From Bacillus glycinifermentans (lineage in GTDB: Bacteria; Bacillota; Bacilli; Bacillales; Bacillaceae), in the NCBI RefSeq assembly GCF_001042475.2, contig NZ_LECW02000005.1:189993-253992 (forward strand): a stretch of 64,000 bases of DNA. The letters run 5' to 3'. The notes below the pieces were generated by a model. The model saw nothing but the letters and a program-made list of their open reading frames with translations, was not told the origin of the DNA and made no database searches. This document shows, piece after piece, positions 39,984 through 49,367 of the stretch; the stretch's first letter is position 1; the number at the start of each line of letters is the position of its first letter. A program made the translations under genes and the position numbers.

Positions 39984-40961
39984 ATGAGCAAAAAAGTTAT
40001 CGTATTGGGAGAATGCCGGGACGGCGCATTAAGAAATGTCACCTTTGAAGCCATAGCCGCGGGAAAAACGATCGCCGAAGGGGGAGAGGTGATCGCGGTT
40101 CTGATCGGTGAAGGCGTTGCAGATTATGCAGGCGAACTGATCCATTACGGCGCAGATAAAGTACTGACGGCCGAGGATCCGCTTCTGAAAAACTATACGT
40201 CAGACGGCTTCGTGCAAGCGTTTATGCCGATACTGGAAAAAGAAGAGCCGGATGCGATCATTGCCGGGCACACATCAGTGGGAAAAGATTTCACGCCGAA
40301 GGTTGCTGCCCGCCTTGGGACAGGGCTGATCTCAGATGCGATCGACGTCAGTGTGACAGGCGGAAATGTCGTCTTTACGCGGCCGATTTATTCAGGCAAA
40401 GCGTTTGAGCGGATCGTTTCTGACGATGATACGATTTTCGCGACGATCAGACCGAACAACATCGCGCCGCTCGCTAAAGATGAAAGCCGGACGGGACAAG
40501 TCGAAAGCGTTCCGGTCAAGGTTACCGATATCAGAACGATCATCAGGGATGTCGTCAAGAAAACGTCTGAAGGCGTTGATCTGTCAGAGGCAAAAATTAT
40601 CGTCGCCGGCGGACGCGGCGTGAAAAGCGAAGACGGCTTTAAGCCGCTTAAGGAGCTTGCCGATGTGCTCGGAGGCGCGGTCGGAGCCTCGCGCGGGGCG
40701 TGTGATGCAGATTACTGCGACTATTCCCTGCAAATCGGGCAAACCGGAAAAGTCGTCACACCCGATCTTTACATCGCCTGCGGCATCTCGGGAGCAATTC
40801 AGCATCTCGCCGGCATGTCAAACAGCAAAATCATCGTCGCGATCAACAAAGATCCCGAAGCCGATATTTTCAAGGTTGCGGACTACGGCATTGTCGGAGA
40901 TTTGTTTGAAATCGTCCCGCTTTTGACGGAGGAATTTAAAAAGCTGATTGTCAGCACATAA
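39984..40961 (+). CDS. etfA: Electron transfer flavoprotein alpha subunit
   Basis: The 325-residue alpha subunit that carries FAD. The C-terminal FAD domain has VAGGRGVKSEDGF (about residues 211-223), GAVGASRGACDADYC (about 236-250), and the signature PDLYIACGISGAIQHLAGM (about 263-281). Last gene of the FadR-controlled operon, followed by a terminator. CAGGGGG precedes the ATG. Confidence 0.96.
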   Translation: MSKKVIVLGECRDGALRNVTFEAIAAGKTIAEGGEVIAVLIGEGVADYAGELIHYGADKVLTAEDPLLKNYTSDGFVQAFMPILEKEEPDAIIAGHTSVGKDFTPKVAARLGTGLISDAIDVSVTGGNVVFTRPIYSGKAFERIVSDDDTIFATIRPNNIAPLAKDESRTGQVESVPVKVTDIRTIIRDVVKKTSEGVDLSEAKIIVAGGRGVKSEDGFKPLKELADVLGGAVGASRGACDADYCDYSLQIGQTGKVVTPDLYIACGISGAIQHLAGMSNSKIIVAINKDPEADIFKVADYGIVGDLFEIVPLLTEEFKKLIVST

Positions 40962-40962
40962 C

Positions 40963-40995
40963 GGGCCGGCCTATGACGGGCCGGCTTTTTATATA
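40963..40995 (+). terminator. Terminator of the fad-etf operon
   Basis: GCCGGCC pairs with GGCCGGC across TATGACG, followed by TTTTTATAT. Confidence 0.88.
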
Positions 40996-41032
40996 GGCAC
41001 ATTCCGCCCCGGGTGAAAATAACATAGGATAG

Positions 41033-41106
41033 GTGTAAAACTTTGCAGATAGGGAAACGTATACTCAAGCAATATGTTAGCGTGAACCAAAGGGAGATGC
41101 TATACT
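41033..41106 (+). promoter_or_regulatory. Tandem trxA promoters (sigma-B-like and sigma-A)
   Basis: GTGTAA (41033-41038), 13 bases, GGGAAA (41052-41057) resembles a sigma-B promoter. Downstream, TGCTATACT (41098-41106) is an extended -10 for sigma-A. Dual control of trxA by both sigma factors is known in B. subtilis. Confidence 0.6.
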
Positions 41107-41141
41107 AAAAAGCATAATTTCACAATTGGAGGAATGAAAGA

Positions 41142-41456
41142 ATGGCTATCGTAAAAGCAACTGACCAAACATTTTCATCTGAAACAAGCGAAGGCGTCGT
41201 ACTTGCCGATTTCTGGGCACCTTGGTGCGGACCTTGCAAAATGATTGCGCCTGTACTTGAAGAGCTTGATCAAGAAATGGGAGACAAACTGAAAATCGTA
41301 AAAATCGATGTTGACGAAAACCAGGAAACAGCCGGCAAATACGGCGTCATGAGCATCCCGACTCTGCTTGTGCTGAAAGACGGCGAAGTTGTCGAAACAT
41401 CTGTCGGCTTCAAGCCGAAAGAAGCGCTTGAAGAGCTTGTCAACAAACATTTGTAA
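41142..41456 (+). CDS. trxA: Thioredoxin
   Basis: A 104-residue cytosolic thioredoxin with the redox motif WCGPC at residues 28-32 and the cis-proline loop SIPT (about residue 73). It reduces disulfides in ribonucleotide reductase and other partners. It is essential in B. subtilis. TTGGAGGAATG precedes the ATG. Single-gene unit between the etfA terminator and its own terminator. Confidence 0.98.
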   Translation: MAIVKATDQTFSSETSEGVVLADFWAPWCGPCKMIAPVLEELDQEMGDKLKIVKIDVDENQETAGKYGVMSIPTLLVLKDGEVVETSVGFKPKEALEELVNKHL

Positions 41457-41464
41457 TATAAAAC

Positions 41465-41501
41465 GAGAAAAAGGCGATTCCCAAGGGGATCGCTTTTTTC
41501 A
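41465..41501 (+). terminator. Terminator after trxA
   Basis: AAAAAGGCGATTCCC pairs with GGGGATCGCTTTTTT around AAG. Confidence 0.88.
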
Positions 41502-41602
41502 TACGATCCCGCTTTCTAAAAGAACCTCTAATTGTGGAGAACGTGTGGTCGCCCGTGGTAAACTAAAAGCAAGTAAAACGCCGAAACAAGGAAGGATTTT
41601 TG

Positions 41603-43375
41603 ATGAATAAAACGATCAAAGAAAAGCTTGCCCTTCTCCCTGATCAGCCGGGCTGCTACCTGATGAAGGACAGACAGCAGACCGTGATCTACGTCGGGAA
41701 AGCGAAAATATTAAAAAACAGGGTCCGCTCTTATTTCAGCGGGTCCCACGATGCCAAAACGCAAAGGCTTGTCAGCGAAATCGAAGACTTTGAATACATT
41801 GTCACTTCGTCAAACATCGAAGCGCTGATCCTTGAGATGAACTTAATCAAAAAATACGACCCAAAATATAATGTGATGCTGAAAGACGATAAAAGCTATC
41901 CATTTATCAAAATCACGAATGAACGGCATCCGAAACTGATCGTAACAAGGAAGGTCAAAAAAGACAAAGGCCGCTATTTCGGTCCGTATCCGAACGTGCA
42001 GGCCGCCAGGGAAACGAAAAAACTGCTCGACCGCCTGTATCCGCTCAGAAAATGCGCGAAGCTGCCTGACCGCGTCTGCTTGTACTATCACCTCGGCCAG
42101 TGTCTCGCGCCGTGCGTCTATGACGTAACAGAGGAGACGAACAGAGAGCTGACCGAAGAAATCACCCGCTTTTTAAAGGGCGGATACAGCGACGTGAAAA
42201 AAGAACTGGAAGCGAAAATGCTTGAAGCATCGGAGAACCTCCAGTTTGAAAGAGCCAAGGAATACCGCGATCAGATCGCCCATATCGAGTCGACGATGGA
42301 AAAACAAAAAATGGCGATGAACGATATGGTTGACCGCGATGTCTTTGCGTACTCGTACGACAAAGGCTGGATGTGCGTCCAGGTCTTTTTCATCAGGCAG
42401 GGGAAACTGATCGAAAGGGATGTCAGCATGTTTCCTTTATACAGGGAAGCGGATGAAGAATTTCTTACTTTTATCGGCCAGTTCTACTCCAAAAACAATC
42501 ATTTTCTTCCCAAGGAAATTTTGGTGCCGGACAGCGTCGACAAAGACATGATTGAAGAGCTTTTGGATGTCAGCGTCCGCCAGCCGAAAAGGGGAGCGAA
42601 GAAAGACCTGCTTCTCCTTGCCCATAAAAACGCGAAGCTTGCCTTGAAAGAGAAGTTTTCGCTGATCGAACGCGATGAAGATCGAACGATCGGCGCGATC
42701 GAAAGGCTCGGCCAAGCCCTCGGAATTTACACGCCGTACAGAATTGAAGCGTTCGACAACTCGAATATTCAAGGGACGGACCCGGTTTCGGCGATGGTCG
42801 TGTTTCTTGACGGAAAGCCGAATAAAAAAGAGTACCGGAAGTATAAAATCAAGACGGTCGAAGGGCCTGACGATTACGCCTCCATACGCGAAGTCGTCAG
42901 AAGGAGATACACGAGGGTGCTGAAAGAAAATCTGCCCCTGCCCGACTTGATTTTGATCGACGGAGGGAAAGGCCAGGTTTCAGCCGCGCTCGATGTACTT
43001 GAAAACGAACTGAGCCTCGATATTCCTGTAGCCGGCCTGGTAAAAGACGACAAGCACAGAACATCGAACCTCCTGATCGGCGATCCGCTTGAGATCGTCC
43101 GGCTTGAACGGAACAGCCAGGAGTTTTATTTGCTTCAGCGCATTCAGGACGAGGTGCACAGGTTTGCGATCAGCTTTCACAGGCAGCTCAGGGGAAAAAG
43201 CGCTTTCCAATCCGTTCTCGACGGGATTCCCGGCGTCGGCGAGCAGCGGAAAAAGCGGCTTTTAAAGCACTTCGGCTCGGTCAAAAAAATGAAGGAAGCG
43301 AGCGTCGAAGACATCCAGCAAGCGGGCATTCCGCTGAAGACGGCCCAATTGATTTTCGAGGCGCTGAAAAAATAG
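41603..43375 (+). CDS. uvrC: UvrABC excinuclease subunit C
   Basis: Makes both incisions in nucleotide excision repair. The 590 residues have a GIY-YIG nuclease domain ([20 protein letters not shown], about residues 15-34), a UVR helical motif for UvrB binding (about 195-235), an RNase H-like 5' incision domain with [10 protein letters not shown] (about 381-390) and [12 protein letters not shown], and C-terminal helix-hairpin-helix motifs ([19 protein letters not shown]). ATG 41603 is chosen over the adjoining TTG. Confidence 0.96.
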   Translation: MNKTIKEKLALLPDQPGCYLMKDRQQTVIYVGKAKILKNRVRSYFSGSHDAKTQRLVSEIEDFEYIVTSSNIEALILEMNLIKKYDPKYNVMLKDDKSYPFIKITNERHPKLIVTRKVKKDKGRYFGPYPNVQAARETKKLLDRLYPLRKCAKLPDRVCLYYHLGQCLAPCVYDVTEETNRELTEEITRFLKGGYSDVKKELEAKMLEASENLQFERAKEYRDQIAHIESTMEKQKMAMNDMVDRDVFAYSYDKGWMCVQVFFIRQGKLIERDVSMFPLYREADEEFLTFIGQFYSKNNHFLPKEILVPDSVDKDMIEELLDVSVRQPKRGAKKDLLLLAHKNAKLALKEKFSLIERDEDRTIGAIERLGQALGIYTPYRIEAFDNSNIQGTDPVSAMVVFLDGKPNKKEYRKYKIKTVEGPDDYASIREVVRRRYTRVLKENLPLPDLILIDGGKGQVSAALDVLENELSLDIPVAGLVKDDKHRTSNLLIGDPLEIVRLERNSQEFYLLQRIQDEVHRFAISFHRQLRGKSAFQSVLDGIPGVGEQRKKRLLKHFGSVKKMKEASVEDIQQAGIPLKTAQLIFEALKK

Positions 43376-43377
43376 CA

Positions 43378-43405
43378 TTGACTTTTTGCAGGAATCTGAT
43401 AGAAT
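43378..43405 (+). promoter_or_regulatory. sigma-A promoter of lysC
   Basis: TTGACT (43378-43383), a 16-base spacer and TAGAAT (43400-43405), 35 bases before the lysine aptamer. Confidence 0.7.
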
Positions 43406-43439
43406 TTTTACTAATTTCATAATAAGATCGTGTGATATG

Positions 43440-43618
43440 GTGAAGATAGAGGTGCGAACTTCAAGAGTAGGCTTTCTGAGAAAGGTGGATTTCGATGATG
43501 AAAGCTGAAAGGGGAGCGTCGCCGAAGCGGGTAAAAATCCATTCGTTTTATCTGCTGGCTTTACATTGAATAAATGTGAGGCTGTCAAGAAAGTCACTTT
43601 CTTGGAGAGCTATCTCGT
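43440..43618 (+). ncRNA. Lysine riboswitch (L-box)
   Basis: The conserved L-box 5' part GATAGAGGTGCGAACTTCA (43445 on) with AAGAGTA, the central GAAAGGGGAGCGTCGCCGA, and the 3' GGAGAGCTATCTC (about 43601-43614) closing P1 are all present. Bound lysine favours the downstream terminator and so reduces lysC transcription. Confidence 0.95.
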
Positions 43619-43649
43619 TGTTTAAGATCATCGGCGCAGTTTGTCGGTT

Positions 43650-43688
43650 AAAGCAATGAGGGAATTCTCTCATTGCTTTTTTGTTTTT
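43650..43688 (+). terminator. Riboswitch-controlled terminator before lysC
   Basis: AAGCAATGAGGGAA pairs with TTCTCTCATTGCTT, followed by TTTTG. It lies between the aptamer and the lysC start codon. Confidence 0.88.
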
Positions 43689-43763
43689 CGCGAACAAACC
43701 GCAGGGCCGGCTTTCCTCTTCATACATAACCAAACACGACTGAAAACAAAAAGGGTGGTATAT

Positions 43764-44996
43764 ATGGGTCTCATCGTCCAAAAATTTGGCGGAACTTCAG
43801 TAGGATCAGTGGAAAAAATCTTAAACGTCTCAAACCGCGTCATCGAGGAAAAAAAGCGGGGCCATGACGTTGTCGTCGTCGTGTCTGCCATGGGGAAATC
43901 GACCGATTCCCTCGTTCGTCTTGCCAAGGAAATTACCGAACAGCCGAGCCGCCGGGAAATGGATATGTTGCTTGCGACCGGTGAGCAGGTGACGATTTCT
44001 CTCTTGACCATGGCCTTGCAGGAGAAAGGATATAAAGCCGTTTCATATACCGGCTGGCAGGCGGGCATCCAAACCGAAAACATTCACGGCAATGCGAGGA
44101 TCATCGATATCAGGACGGCAAAGCTGAAGGAGCGCTTGGAAGAAGGAAAGATCGTCGTTGTTGCCGGATTTCAGGGTGTCACAGAAGGCGGGGAAATCAC
44201 CACACTCGGAAGGGGCGGCTCTGATACGACGGCGGTCGCACTCGCTGCCGCTTTAAAAGCCGATAAGTGCGATATTTACACAGACGTGCCGGGCGTTTTC
44301 ACAACAGATCCCCGCTATGTCAAAACGGCGAGGAAGCTTGACGGCATTTCCTACGACGAAATGCTGGAGCTTGCCAATCTTGGTGCAGGCGTCCTGCATC
44401 CGAGAGCTGTCGAATTTGCGAAAAACTATCAGGTCCCGTTAGAGGTCCGTTCAAGCACTGAAAAAGAAGCCGGAACATTAATCGAGGAGGAATCATCCAT
44501 GGAAGAGAATTTAGTCGTCAGAGGGATTGCATTTGAAGATCAAATTACGCGCGTCACGGTGTGCGGCCTGTCAAGCGGGCTGACGACATTGTCGACGATT
44601 TTTACGACGCTCGCAAAACAAAACATCAATGTTGATATCATCATTCAATCGGTCACAAGCACGAGCCAAACGTCGATATCCTTCTCCGTGAAAACGGAAG
44701 ACCTGTCAAGAACCGTTCAGGTGTTGGAGGAATACAAAGACGCGCTGCAATATGAGCGGATTGAGACCGAAAACAGACTCGCCAAAGTGTCCATCGTCGG
44801 TTCCGGCATGATTTCCAACCCGGGCGTGGCCGCTGAAATGTTCGCCGTGCTTGCCGAAAAAAACATCCAGGTCAAAATGGTCAGCACGTCCGAGATCAAA
44901 GTCTCAACCGTAATCAATGAAGGCGATATGGTAAAGGCCGTGGAATCATTGCATGATGCATTTGAATTGTCAAAAATCAGCGTTCCGGCCAATTGA
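43764..44996 (+). CDS. lysC: Aspartokinase II, lysine-sensitive (alpha subunit)
   Basis: Phosphorylates aspartate in the first step to lysine, threonine, methionine and cell-wall diaminopimelate. The 410 residues start with VQKFGGTSVGSVEK (kinase loop). Other conserved sites are VSAMGKSTD and TTLGRGGSDTTAVALAA (about residues 151-167). The C-terminal half holds two ACT domains for lysine inhibition. The reading is open upstream to 43641, but that part is leader RNA. AAGGGTGG before ATG 43764 and the conserved MGLIVQKFGG set the start. Transcription is riboswitch-controlled. Confidence 0.96.
   Translation: MGLIVQKFGGTSVGSVEKILNVSNRVIEEKKRGHDVVVVVSAMGKSTDSLVRLAKEITEQPSRREMDMLLATGEQVTISLLTMALQEKGYKAVSYTGWQAGIQTENIHGNARIIDIRTAKLKERLEEGKIVVVAGFQGVTEGGEITTLGRGGSDTTAVALAAALKADKCDIYTDVPGVFTTDPRYVKTARKLDGISYDEMLELANLGAGVLHPRAVEFAKNYQVPLEVRSSTEKEAGTLIEEESSMEENLVVRGIAFEDQITRVTVCGLSSGLTTLSTIFTTLAKQNINVDIIIQSVTSTSQTSISFSVKTEDLSRTVQVLEEYKDALQYERIETENRLAKVSIVGSGMISNPGVAAEMFAVLAEKNIQVKMVSTSEIKVSTVINEGDMVKAVESLHDAFELSKISVPAN
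44499..44996 (+). CDS. Aspartokinase II beta subunit (internal in-frame start)
   Basis: B. subtilis lysC yields a second product from an internal start, equal to the C-terminal ACT-domain part. Here ATG 44499 (residue 246, MEENLVVRG) is in frame and preceded by GAGGAGG (44484-44490), giving 165 residues. The arrangement is preserved. Alpha and beta form the tetrameric enzyme, with beta binding lysine. Confidence 0.75.
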   Translation: MEENLVVRGIAFEDQITRVTVCGLSSGLTTLSTIFTTLAKQNINVDIIIQSVTSTSQTSISFSVKTEDLSRTVQVLEEYKDALQYERIETENRLAKVSIVGSGMISNPGVAAEMFAVLAEKNIQVKMVSTSEIKVSTVINEGDMVKAVESLHDAFELSKISVPAN

Positions 44997-44997
44997 A

Positions 44998-45036
44998 GCA
45001 GCATCCTGGAGGGACACCTCCAGGATTTTTTTATTT
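44998..45036 (+). terminator. Terminator after lysC
   Basis: ATCCTGGAG(G) pairs with CCTCCAGGAT around GACA, then TTTTTTT. Confidence 0.9.
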
Positions 45037-45109
45037 GAGGAATGTGAAATTTGTGTTAATATTTCCATATTGAGGATTTTAGCTGATAAGGAGAGAATGG
45101 AATCATATT

Positions 45110-46138
45110 ATGACTGCATTGTTACATAGCATAGGACCATTGGCCGTCGCAGCTATCGCAAGCATTACCGTACACGAGCTGGGGCACATCCTTTTCGGGC
45201 GGATCGTCAGGCGCAAGGCTGATTGGCTGGCACTCGGGCCGTTCATCATATTTAGAGACGGGAACATCATATTTCGCTGGAAGCACGAATATTTTGGCGG
45301 AGCCGTGTTTTTATACGGTGAAGCCATTACAGACAAGGAAGCGTATCGTAAAGAAAAAATTAAAACGGCAGTGAGTCTTTTAGGAGGCCCAGTCACAAGT
45401 TTTCTGTCGGGATTTGTTTTTCTGTACGCTGTTCAAAACAATGAATACGCTTTTTATTTTGGCATTTTTTCAATTTTAATAGGAACAGCCACACTGCTAT
45501 TTACGGATGGCCTTCCTGCCATTCTCATTTTCACGAACAGCCTGTATGCATGTTATTATTTTTTGAGTTTAGAATTGATGTCTTCCAAAGAGGAAAAGCA
45601 ATTTGATTTTTTGCTGAAGGAATTGAGGGGCGAGCTGCAAAAGGTGAAGGCGGACTCCATTGAGAAGGTCAGCCTGAATTGTTTGGGTGCATTGTATTTT
45701 TATTTATATTGTTCTCAAATTAATTTTGATATGACAAGCCGAGGGAAAGTAAATATTTACCAAGATATATTGGGCGAAATTGAACATAAAGGGCTTGGCT
45801 TGTTCAAAAATAAGCAAAAACGGTCTATATTAACCGCCATTGTTTATCTGGAAGAAATGAATTTATTAATGGAAGGTAATGCGGAGGCTGCTGAAACGCT
45901 GTATGCAAAGCTGGCAGATGCCGATAACCGCCGTTTACATGAGCTGAAGCGCGACGCCGTCATCAAGCAGGACCACAAGGCAAAAAGCCTTTATATCAGC
46001 GAATTGCAATCCGATGTATTTAACAGAAATACAATACTCCTTAAAATGGAAGAGCGATTTATTCAAAAAGCAGGCGAATACATGGCGGATGTACGGGGAG
46101 AAAGGTCGTGTGTGACGGATGGAAATGGGAAAATGTAA
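45110..46138 (+). CDS. M50-like (site-2 protease type) membrane metalloprotease
   Basis: A 342-residue protein not in the B. subtilis order. The N-terminal third is membrane-embedded, with HELGH at residues 22-26 inside a hydrophobic helix. GGPVTS (92-97) and FTDGLP (131-136, Asp133 a likely third zinc ligand) match the intramembrane site-2 protease layout. From about residue 155 the protein is soluble and helical, perhaps a TPR-like domain (repeated Leu/Ala/Tyr helices, ALYFYLYC, TAIVYLEEMNLLMEGNAEAA). The substrate is unknown. The Shine-Dalgarno AAGGAGAG is rather far (about 14 bases). The gene is flanked by terminators and is AT-rich compared with lysC, so it may be acquired. Confidence 0.7.
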   Translation: MTALLHSIGPLAVAAIASITVHELGHILFGRIVRRKADWLALGPFIIFRDGNIIFRWKHEYFGGAVFLYGEAITDKEAYRKEKIKTAVSLLGGPVTSFLSGFVFLYAVQNNEYAFYFGIFSILIGTATLLFTDGLPAILIFTNSLYACYYFLSLELMSSKEEKQFDFLLKELRGELQKVKADSIEKVSLNCLGALYFYLYCSQINFDMTSRGKVNIYQDILGEIEHKGLGLFKNKQKRSILTAIVYLEEMNLLMEGNAEAAETLYAKLADADNRRLHELKRDAVIKQDHKAKSLYISELQSDVFNRNTILLKMEERFIQKAGEYMADVRGERSCVTDGNGKM

Positions 46139-46172
46139 CAATATCATACCGGGGCAGAATTCTTGTCATGGT

Positions 46173-46208
46173 AAAAAAGGGCTGCATGATATCATGCAGC
46201 CCTTTCTC
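46173..46208. terminator. Bidirectional terminator between the M50 gene and yslB
   Basis: GGGCTGCATGATATCATGCAGCCC is a perfect inverted repeat (shown in part as GGGCTGCATGAT/ATCATGCAGCCC), flanked by an A-run and TTTCTC. The longer T-run is on the minus strand. Confidence 0.85.
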
Positions 46209-46213
46209 ATGTA

Positions 46214-46657
46214 TTACGCCGGATCTTTCAAATCCCACTTCACCGTCAATGCGACTTTTCCGGCTCTTTTTTTTACCTGTTCGTATGACTCGGCGATGTG
46301 CTCGTTCATCTGCTGGATTTGTTCGGCGATAAACCCGGCTTCAAGCTGAAAGCAAGGCTCTTTTTGAAATTTGAGACGATTGGAGACCAGCGGGCCTTCC
46401 AGTTCAAATTCGAGTTCCTGTTTTTTTGAATGGACCATTGTGAGCGTTCCCCATCCTGCATCATGAAAAAACGCAGGGATATTTTCCCATGATTCGAGCG
46501 GGAACTTCCGGGCGAGGTTTTTCCCGGCCCAGTACATCATGTCGGCATAGTCTTGTCCCAGCATATCCGGAAGAACCACTTCCCTGATTAATTCATAGGC
46601 ATATGCGGAGACTTCCAGCTCTTTTAATTGCGCTAAGTTTGCTTCATATTTATTCAT
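46214..46657 (-). CDS. yslB: YslB, DUF2507 protein
   Basis: A 147-residue cytosolic protein of the DUF2507/YslB family. It has AYAYELIREVVLPDMLGQD (about residues 18-36), YWAGKNLARKFPLESW (about 42-57) and GTLTMVHSKKQELEFELEGP as family-conserved stretches. The fold resembles V4R-type domains. The function is not established. A TTG at 46663 is too close to the GGGGAG site, so ATG 46657 is preferred. It lies upstream of sdhC in opposite orientation, as in B. subtilis. Confidence 0.9.
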   Translation of the reverse strand: MNKYEANLAQLKELEVSAYAYELIREVVLPDMLGQDYADMMYWAGKNLARKFPLESWENIPAFFHDAGWGTLTMVHSKKQELEFELEGPLVSNRLKFQKEPCFQLEAGFIAEQIQQMNEHIAESYEQVKKRAGKVALTVKWDLKDPA

Positions 46658-46829
46658 ATCCAATGTCTCCCCTCTTTCCTCCGTATATTATAGCTTAAAT
46701 GGGGCTCAAGATTACAGTGCGGACATGCGTTTTAACAGAAAAAAATTTGATATATTTATATTTTAATAAAATAAAATTTTCTGAAATATAATTAAATATT
46801 AGAAAATTTCAATTTATGTACGCGTTTTC

Positions 46830-46858
46830 TTGACGCCTATTTCTCATAGGAGTAAAAT
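46830..46858 (+). promoter_or_regulatory. sigma-A promoter of sdhCAB
   Basis: TTGACG (46830-46835), a 17-base spacer and TAAAAT (46853-46858). The spacer holds the inverted repeat CCTAT-TTCTC-ATAGG. About 100 bases of leader follow before sdhC. The AT-rich stretch 46730-46810 has no gene. Confidence 0.8.
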
Positions 46859-46961
46859 GAAATTGTCATAAAATCTTAACAAAGTGCGATATTTGAAACA
46901 GGACGGGGATAGGAGACCTTTCAATTTTTCTGCACTTTTCAACTACTAGGGGGTAAAGCAA

Positions 46962-47570
46962 TTGGCCGGGAACAGAGAATTTGTGTATCGAAGATTGCAT
47001 TCTTTACTTGGCGTCTTACCGGTTGGCATTTTTTTAATCCAGCATTTGGTTGTCAACCAGTTTGCGGCAAGGGGAGAAGAGGCATTTAACAGTGCCGCTG
47101 GTTTTATGGAAAACCTGCCGTTCAGGTACGCTTTGGAAATCTTCGTGATTTTCCTACCGCTGATTTATCATGCTGTTTATGGTGTATATATAGCGTTTAC
47201 AGCAAAAAATAATGCGAGCCAATTTGGGTACTTTAGAAACTGGATGTTCGTGTTGCAGCGGATTACTGGAATCATTACCTTAATTTTTGTCAGCTGGCAC
47301 GTCTGGGAAACGCGGATTGCCGCCCAAATGGGGGCGGAAGTAAACTTTGACATGATGGCTGATATTTTAAGCTCCCCGATCATGCTCGGCTTTTACATTG
47401 TAGGTGTCCTTTCAACGATCTTCCACTTTTCAAACGGTTTATGGTCGTTTGCTGTCACTTGGGGAATTACCGTCTCCCCGCGTTCGCAGCGAATCTCCAC
47501 GTTTGTGACAATGGGAGTCTTTGTTGTGCTGTCCTATGTAGGGCTGAGAGCGATTTTGGCATTTGTGTAA
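46962..47570 (+). CDS. sdhC: Succinate dehydrogenase cytochrome b558 subunit
   Basis: The membrane anchor of complex II, 202 residues with five membrane helices and two haem b. Histidine ligands are in helix segments HSLLGVLPVGIFLIQHLVV, PLIYHAVYGVY, VSWHVWETR and TIFHFSNGLW. It passes electrons to menaquinone. The start is TTG 46962 with AGGGGGTAAAG upstream. First gene of sdhCAB. In B. subtilis the operon is held down by the iron-sparing small RNA FsrA; that target was not tested here. Confidence 0.96.
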   Translation: MAGNREFVYRRLHSLLGVLPVGIFLIQHLVVNQFAARGEEAFNSAAGFMENLPFRYALEIFVIFLPLIYHAVYGVYIAFTAKNNASQFGYFRNWMFVLQRITGIITLIFVSWHVWETRIAAQMGAEVNFDMMADILSSPIMLGFYIVGVLSTIFHFSNGLWSFAVTWGITVSPRSQRISTFVTMGVFVVLSYVGLRAILAFV

Positions 47571-47603
47571 AAGAACTAGATTACTAGAGGGAGTGGGGCT
47601 GGC

Positions 47604-49367
47604 ATGAGTAACTCAAGCATTATCGTCGTCGGCGGAGGACTCGCGGGTCTGATGGCGACCATTAAAGCTGCGGAAGCAGGAACAAACGTAAAACTCTTTT
47701 CGATCGTCCCTGTGAAACGGTCGCATTCTGTATGTGCGCAGGGCGGAATCAACGGTGCGGTCAATACGAAAGGCGAAGGAGACTCTCCTTGGGAGCATTT
47801 TGATGATACGGTATACGGCGGTGACTTTTTGGCCAACCAGCCGCCGGTTAAAGCGATGTGCGAAGCTGCGCCGTCGATCATTCACCTGCTCGACAGGATG
47901 GGGGTCATGTTCAACAGAACACCGGAAGGGCTCCTTGACTTCCGGCGCTTCGGGGGAACGCAGCATCACAGAACGGCATATGCCGGAGCAACGACGGGTC
48001 AGCAGCTTCTGTATGCGCTCGATGAGCAGGTTCGCCGTTTTGAGGTCGAAGGACTTGTTTCAAAATACGAAGGCTGGGAATTCCTCGGCGCCGTACTTGA
48101 TGACGAGAGAACATGCAGGGGGATCGTCGCGCAAAACTTAACGACGATGGAAATCGAATCGTTCCGTTCTGACGCGGTCATCATGGCGACCGGCGGACCC
48201 GGGATCATCTTCGGAAAATCGACAAACTCCATGATCAATACAGGATCGGCGGCTTCGATCGTCTACCAGCAGGGCGCATATTACGCAAACGGAGAATTCA
48301 TCCAGATTCACCCGACGGCCATCCCGGGAGATGACAAGCTGCGGCTGATGAGCGAATCGGCCCGCGGTGAAGGCGGACGGGTCTGGACCTATAAGGACGG
48401 AAAACCTTGGTACTTTCTTGAGGAAAAGTATCCGGCATACGGAAACCTCGTACCGCGCGATATTGCGACACGCGAAATTTTTGATGTCTGTGTCAGACAA
48501 AAGCTCGGAATCAACGGCGAAAACATGGTGTACCTCGATCTTTCCCATAAAGATCCGAAAGAGCTTGACATCAAGCTTGGCGGAATTATCGAGATCTATG
48601 AAAAATTCATGGGGGATGACCCTCGCAAGCTGCCTATGAAAATTTTCCCTGCGGTTCATTACTCAATGGGCGGACTTTGGGTCAACTACGACCAAATGAC
48701 AAACATTCCTGGACTGTTTGCCGCAGGAGAGTGCGATTACTCGATGCACGGCGGAAACCGCCTCGGCGCGAACTCGCTCTTGTCTGCGATCTACGGCGGC
48801 ATGGTAGCCGGGCCGAAAGCGGTTGAATACATCCAGGGGCTTGAAACATCCGCAGAAGATTTATCTTCATCACTTTATGATTCATATATCAGAAAAGAAG
48901 AAGAAAAATGGGCGGACATCATGAAGATGGACGGCAATGAAAATGCTTACGTCCTTCACAAAGAGCTCGGCGAATGGATGACGGACAACGTGACGGTTGT
49001 TCGGCACAACGACATGCTACTGAAAACCGACGAAAAAATCCAGGAGCTTATGGAACGTTACCGCAACATCAATATTAACGATACAGCGAGATGGAGCAAC
49101 CAAGGGGCCGCATTCACGCGTCAGCTGAGAAACATGCTGCAGCTGGCAAGGGTGATCACGATCGGCGCATACAACCGGAACGAAAGCCGCGGCGCCCATT
49201 ATAAACCGGATTTCCCTGACCGAAATGACGAGGAATGGCTGAAAACGACAATGGCGAAACATGTCGGCGATTTTGAAGCCCCGAAATTCCATTATGAGGA
49301 TGTCGACGTTTCATTAATCACACCGCGTAAACGGGATTACACGAAGAAAAAGGTGGCGAAATCATGA
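47604..49367 (+). CDS. sdhA: Succinate dehydrogenase flavoprotein subunit
   Basis: Oxidises succinate to fumarate. The 587 residues start with the FAD loop IIVVGGGLAGLMATIKAAE and carry the covalent-FAD histidine in KRSHSVCAQGGINGA (His41). Substrate-binding regions are QIHPTAIPGDDKL (about residues 235-247) and HGGNRLGANSLLSAIYGG (about 382-399). AGGGAGTGGGG precedes the ATG. The last four bases overlap the sdhB start. Confidence 0.97.
   Translation: MSNSSIIVVGGGLAGLMATIKAAEAGTNVKLFSIVPVKRSHSVCAQGGINGAVNTKGEGDSPWEHFDDTVYGGDFLANQPPVKAMCEAAPSIIHLLDRMGVMFNRTPEGLLDFRRFGGTQHHRTAYAGATTGQQLLYALDEQVRRFEVEGLVSKYEGWEFLGAVLDDERTCRGIVAQNLTTMEIESFRSDAVIMATGGPGIIFGKSTNSMINTGSAASIVYQQGAYYANGEFIQIHPTAIPGDDKLRLMSESARGEGGRVWTYKDGKPWYFLEEKYPAYGNLVPRDIATREIFDVCVRQKLGINGENMVYLDLSHKDPKELDIKLGGIIEIYEKFMGDDPRKLPMKIFPAVHYSMGGLWVNYDQMTNIPGLFAAGECDYSMHGGNRLGANSLLSAIYGGMVAGPKAVEYIQGLETSAEDLSSSLYDSYIRKEEEKWADIMKMDGNENAYVLHKELGEWMTDNVTVVRHNDMLLKTDEKIQELMERYRNININDTARWSNQGAAFTRQLRNMLQLARVITIGAYNRNESRGAHYKPDFPDRNDEEWLKTTMAKHVGDFEAPKFHYEDVDVSLITPRKRDYTKKKVAKS

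Noticed and set aside
43641..43763. N-terminal extension of LysC
   Set aside because: The open frame runs through the riboswitch terminator; ATG 43764 has the ribosome site and the conserved start.
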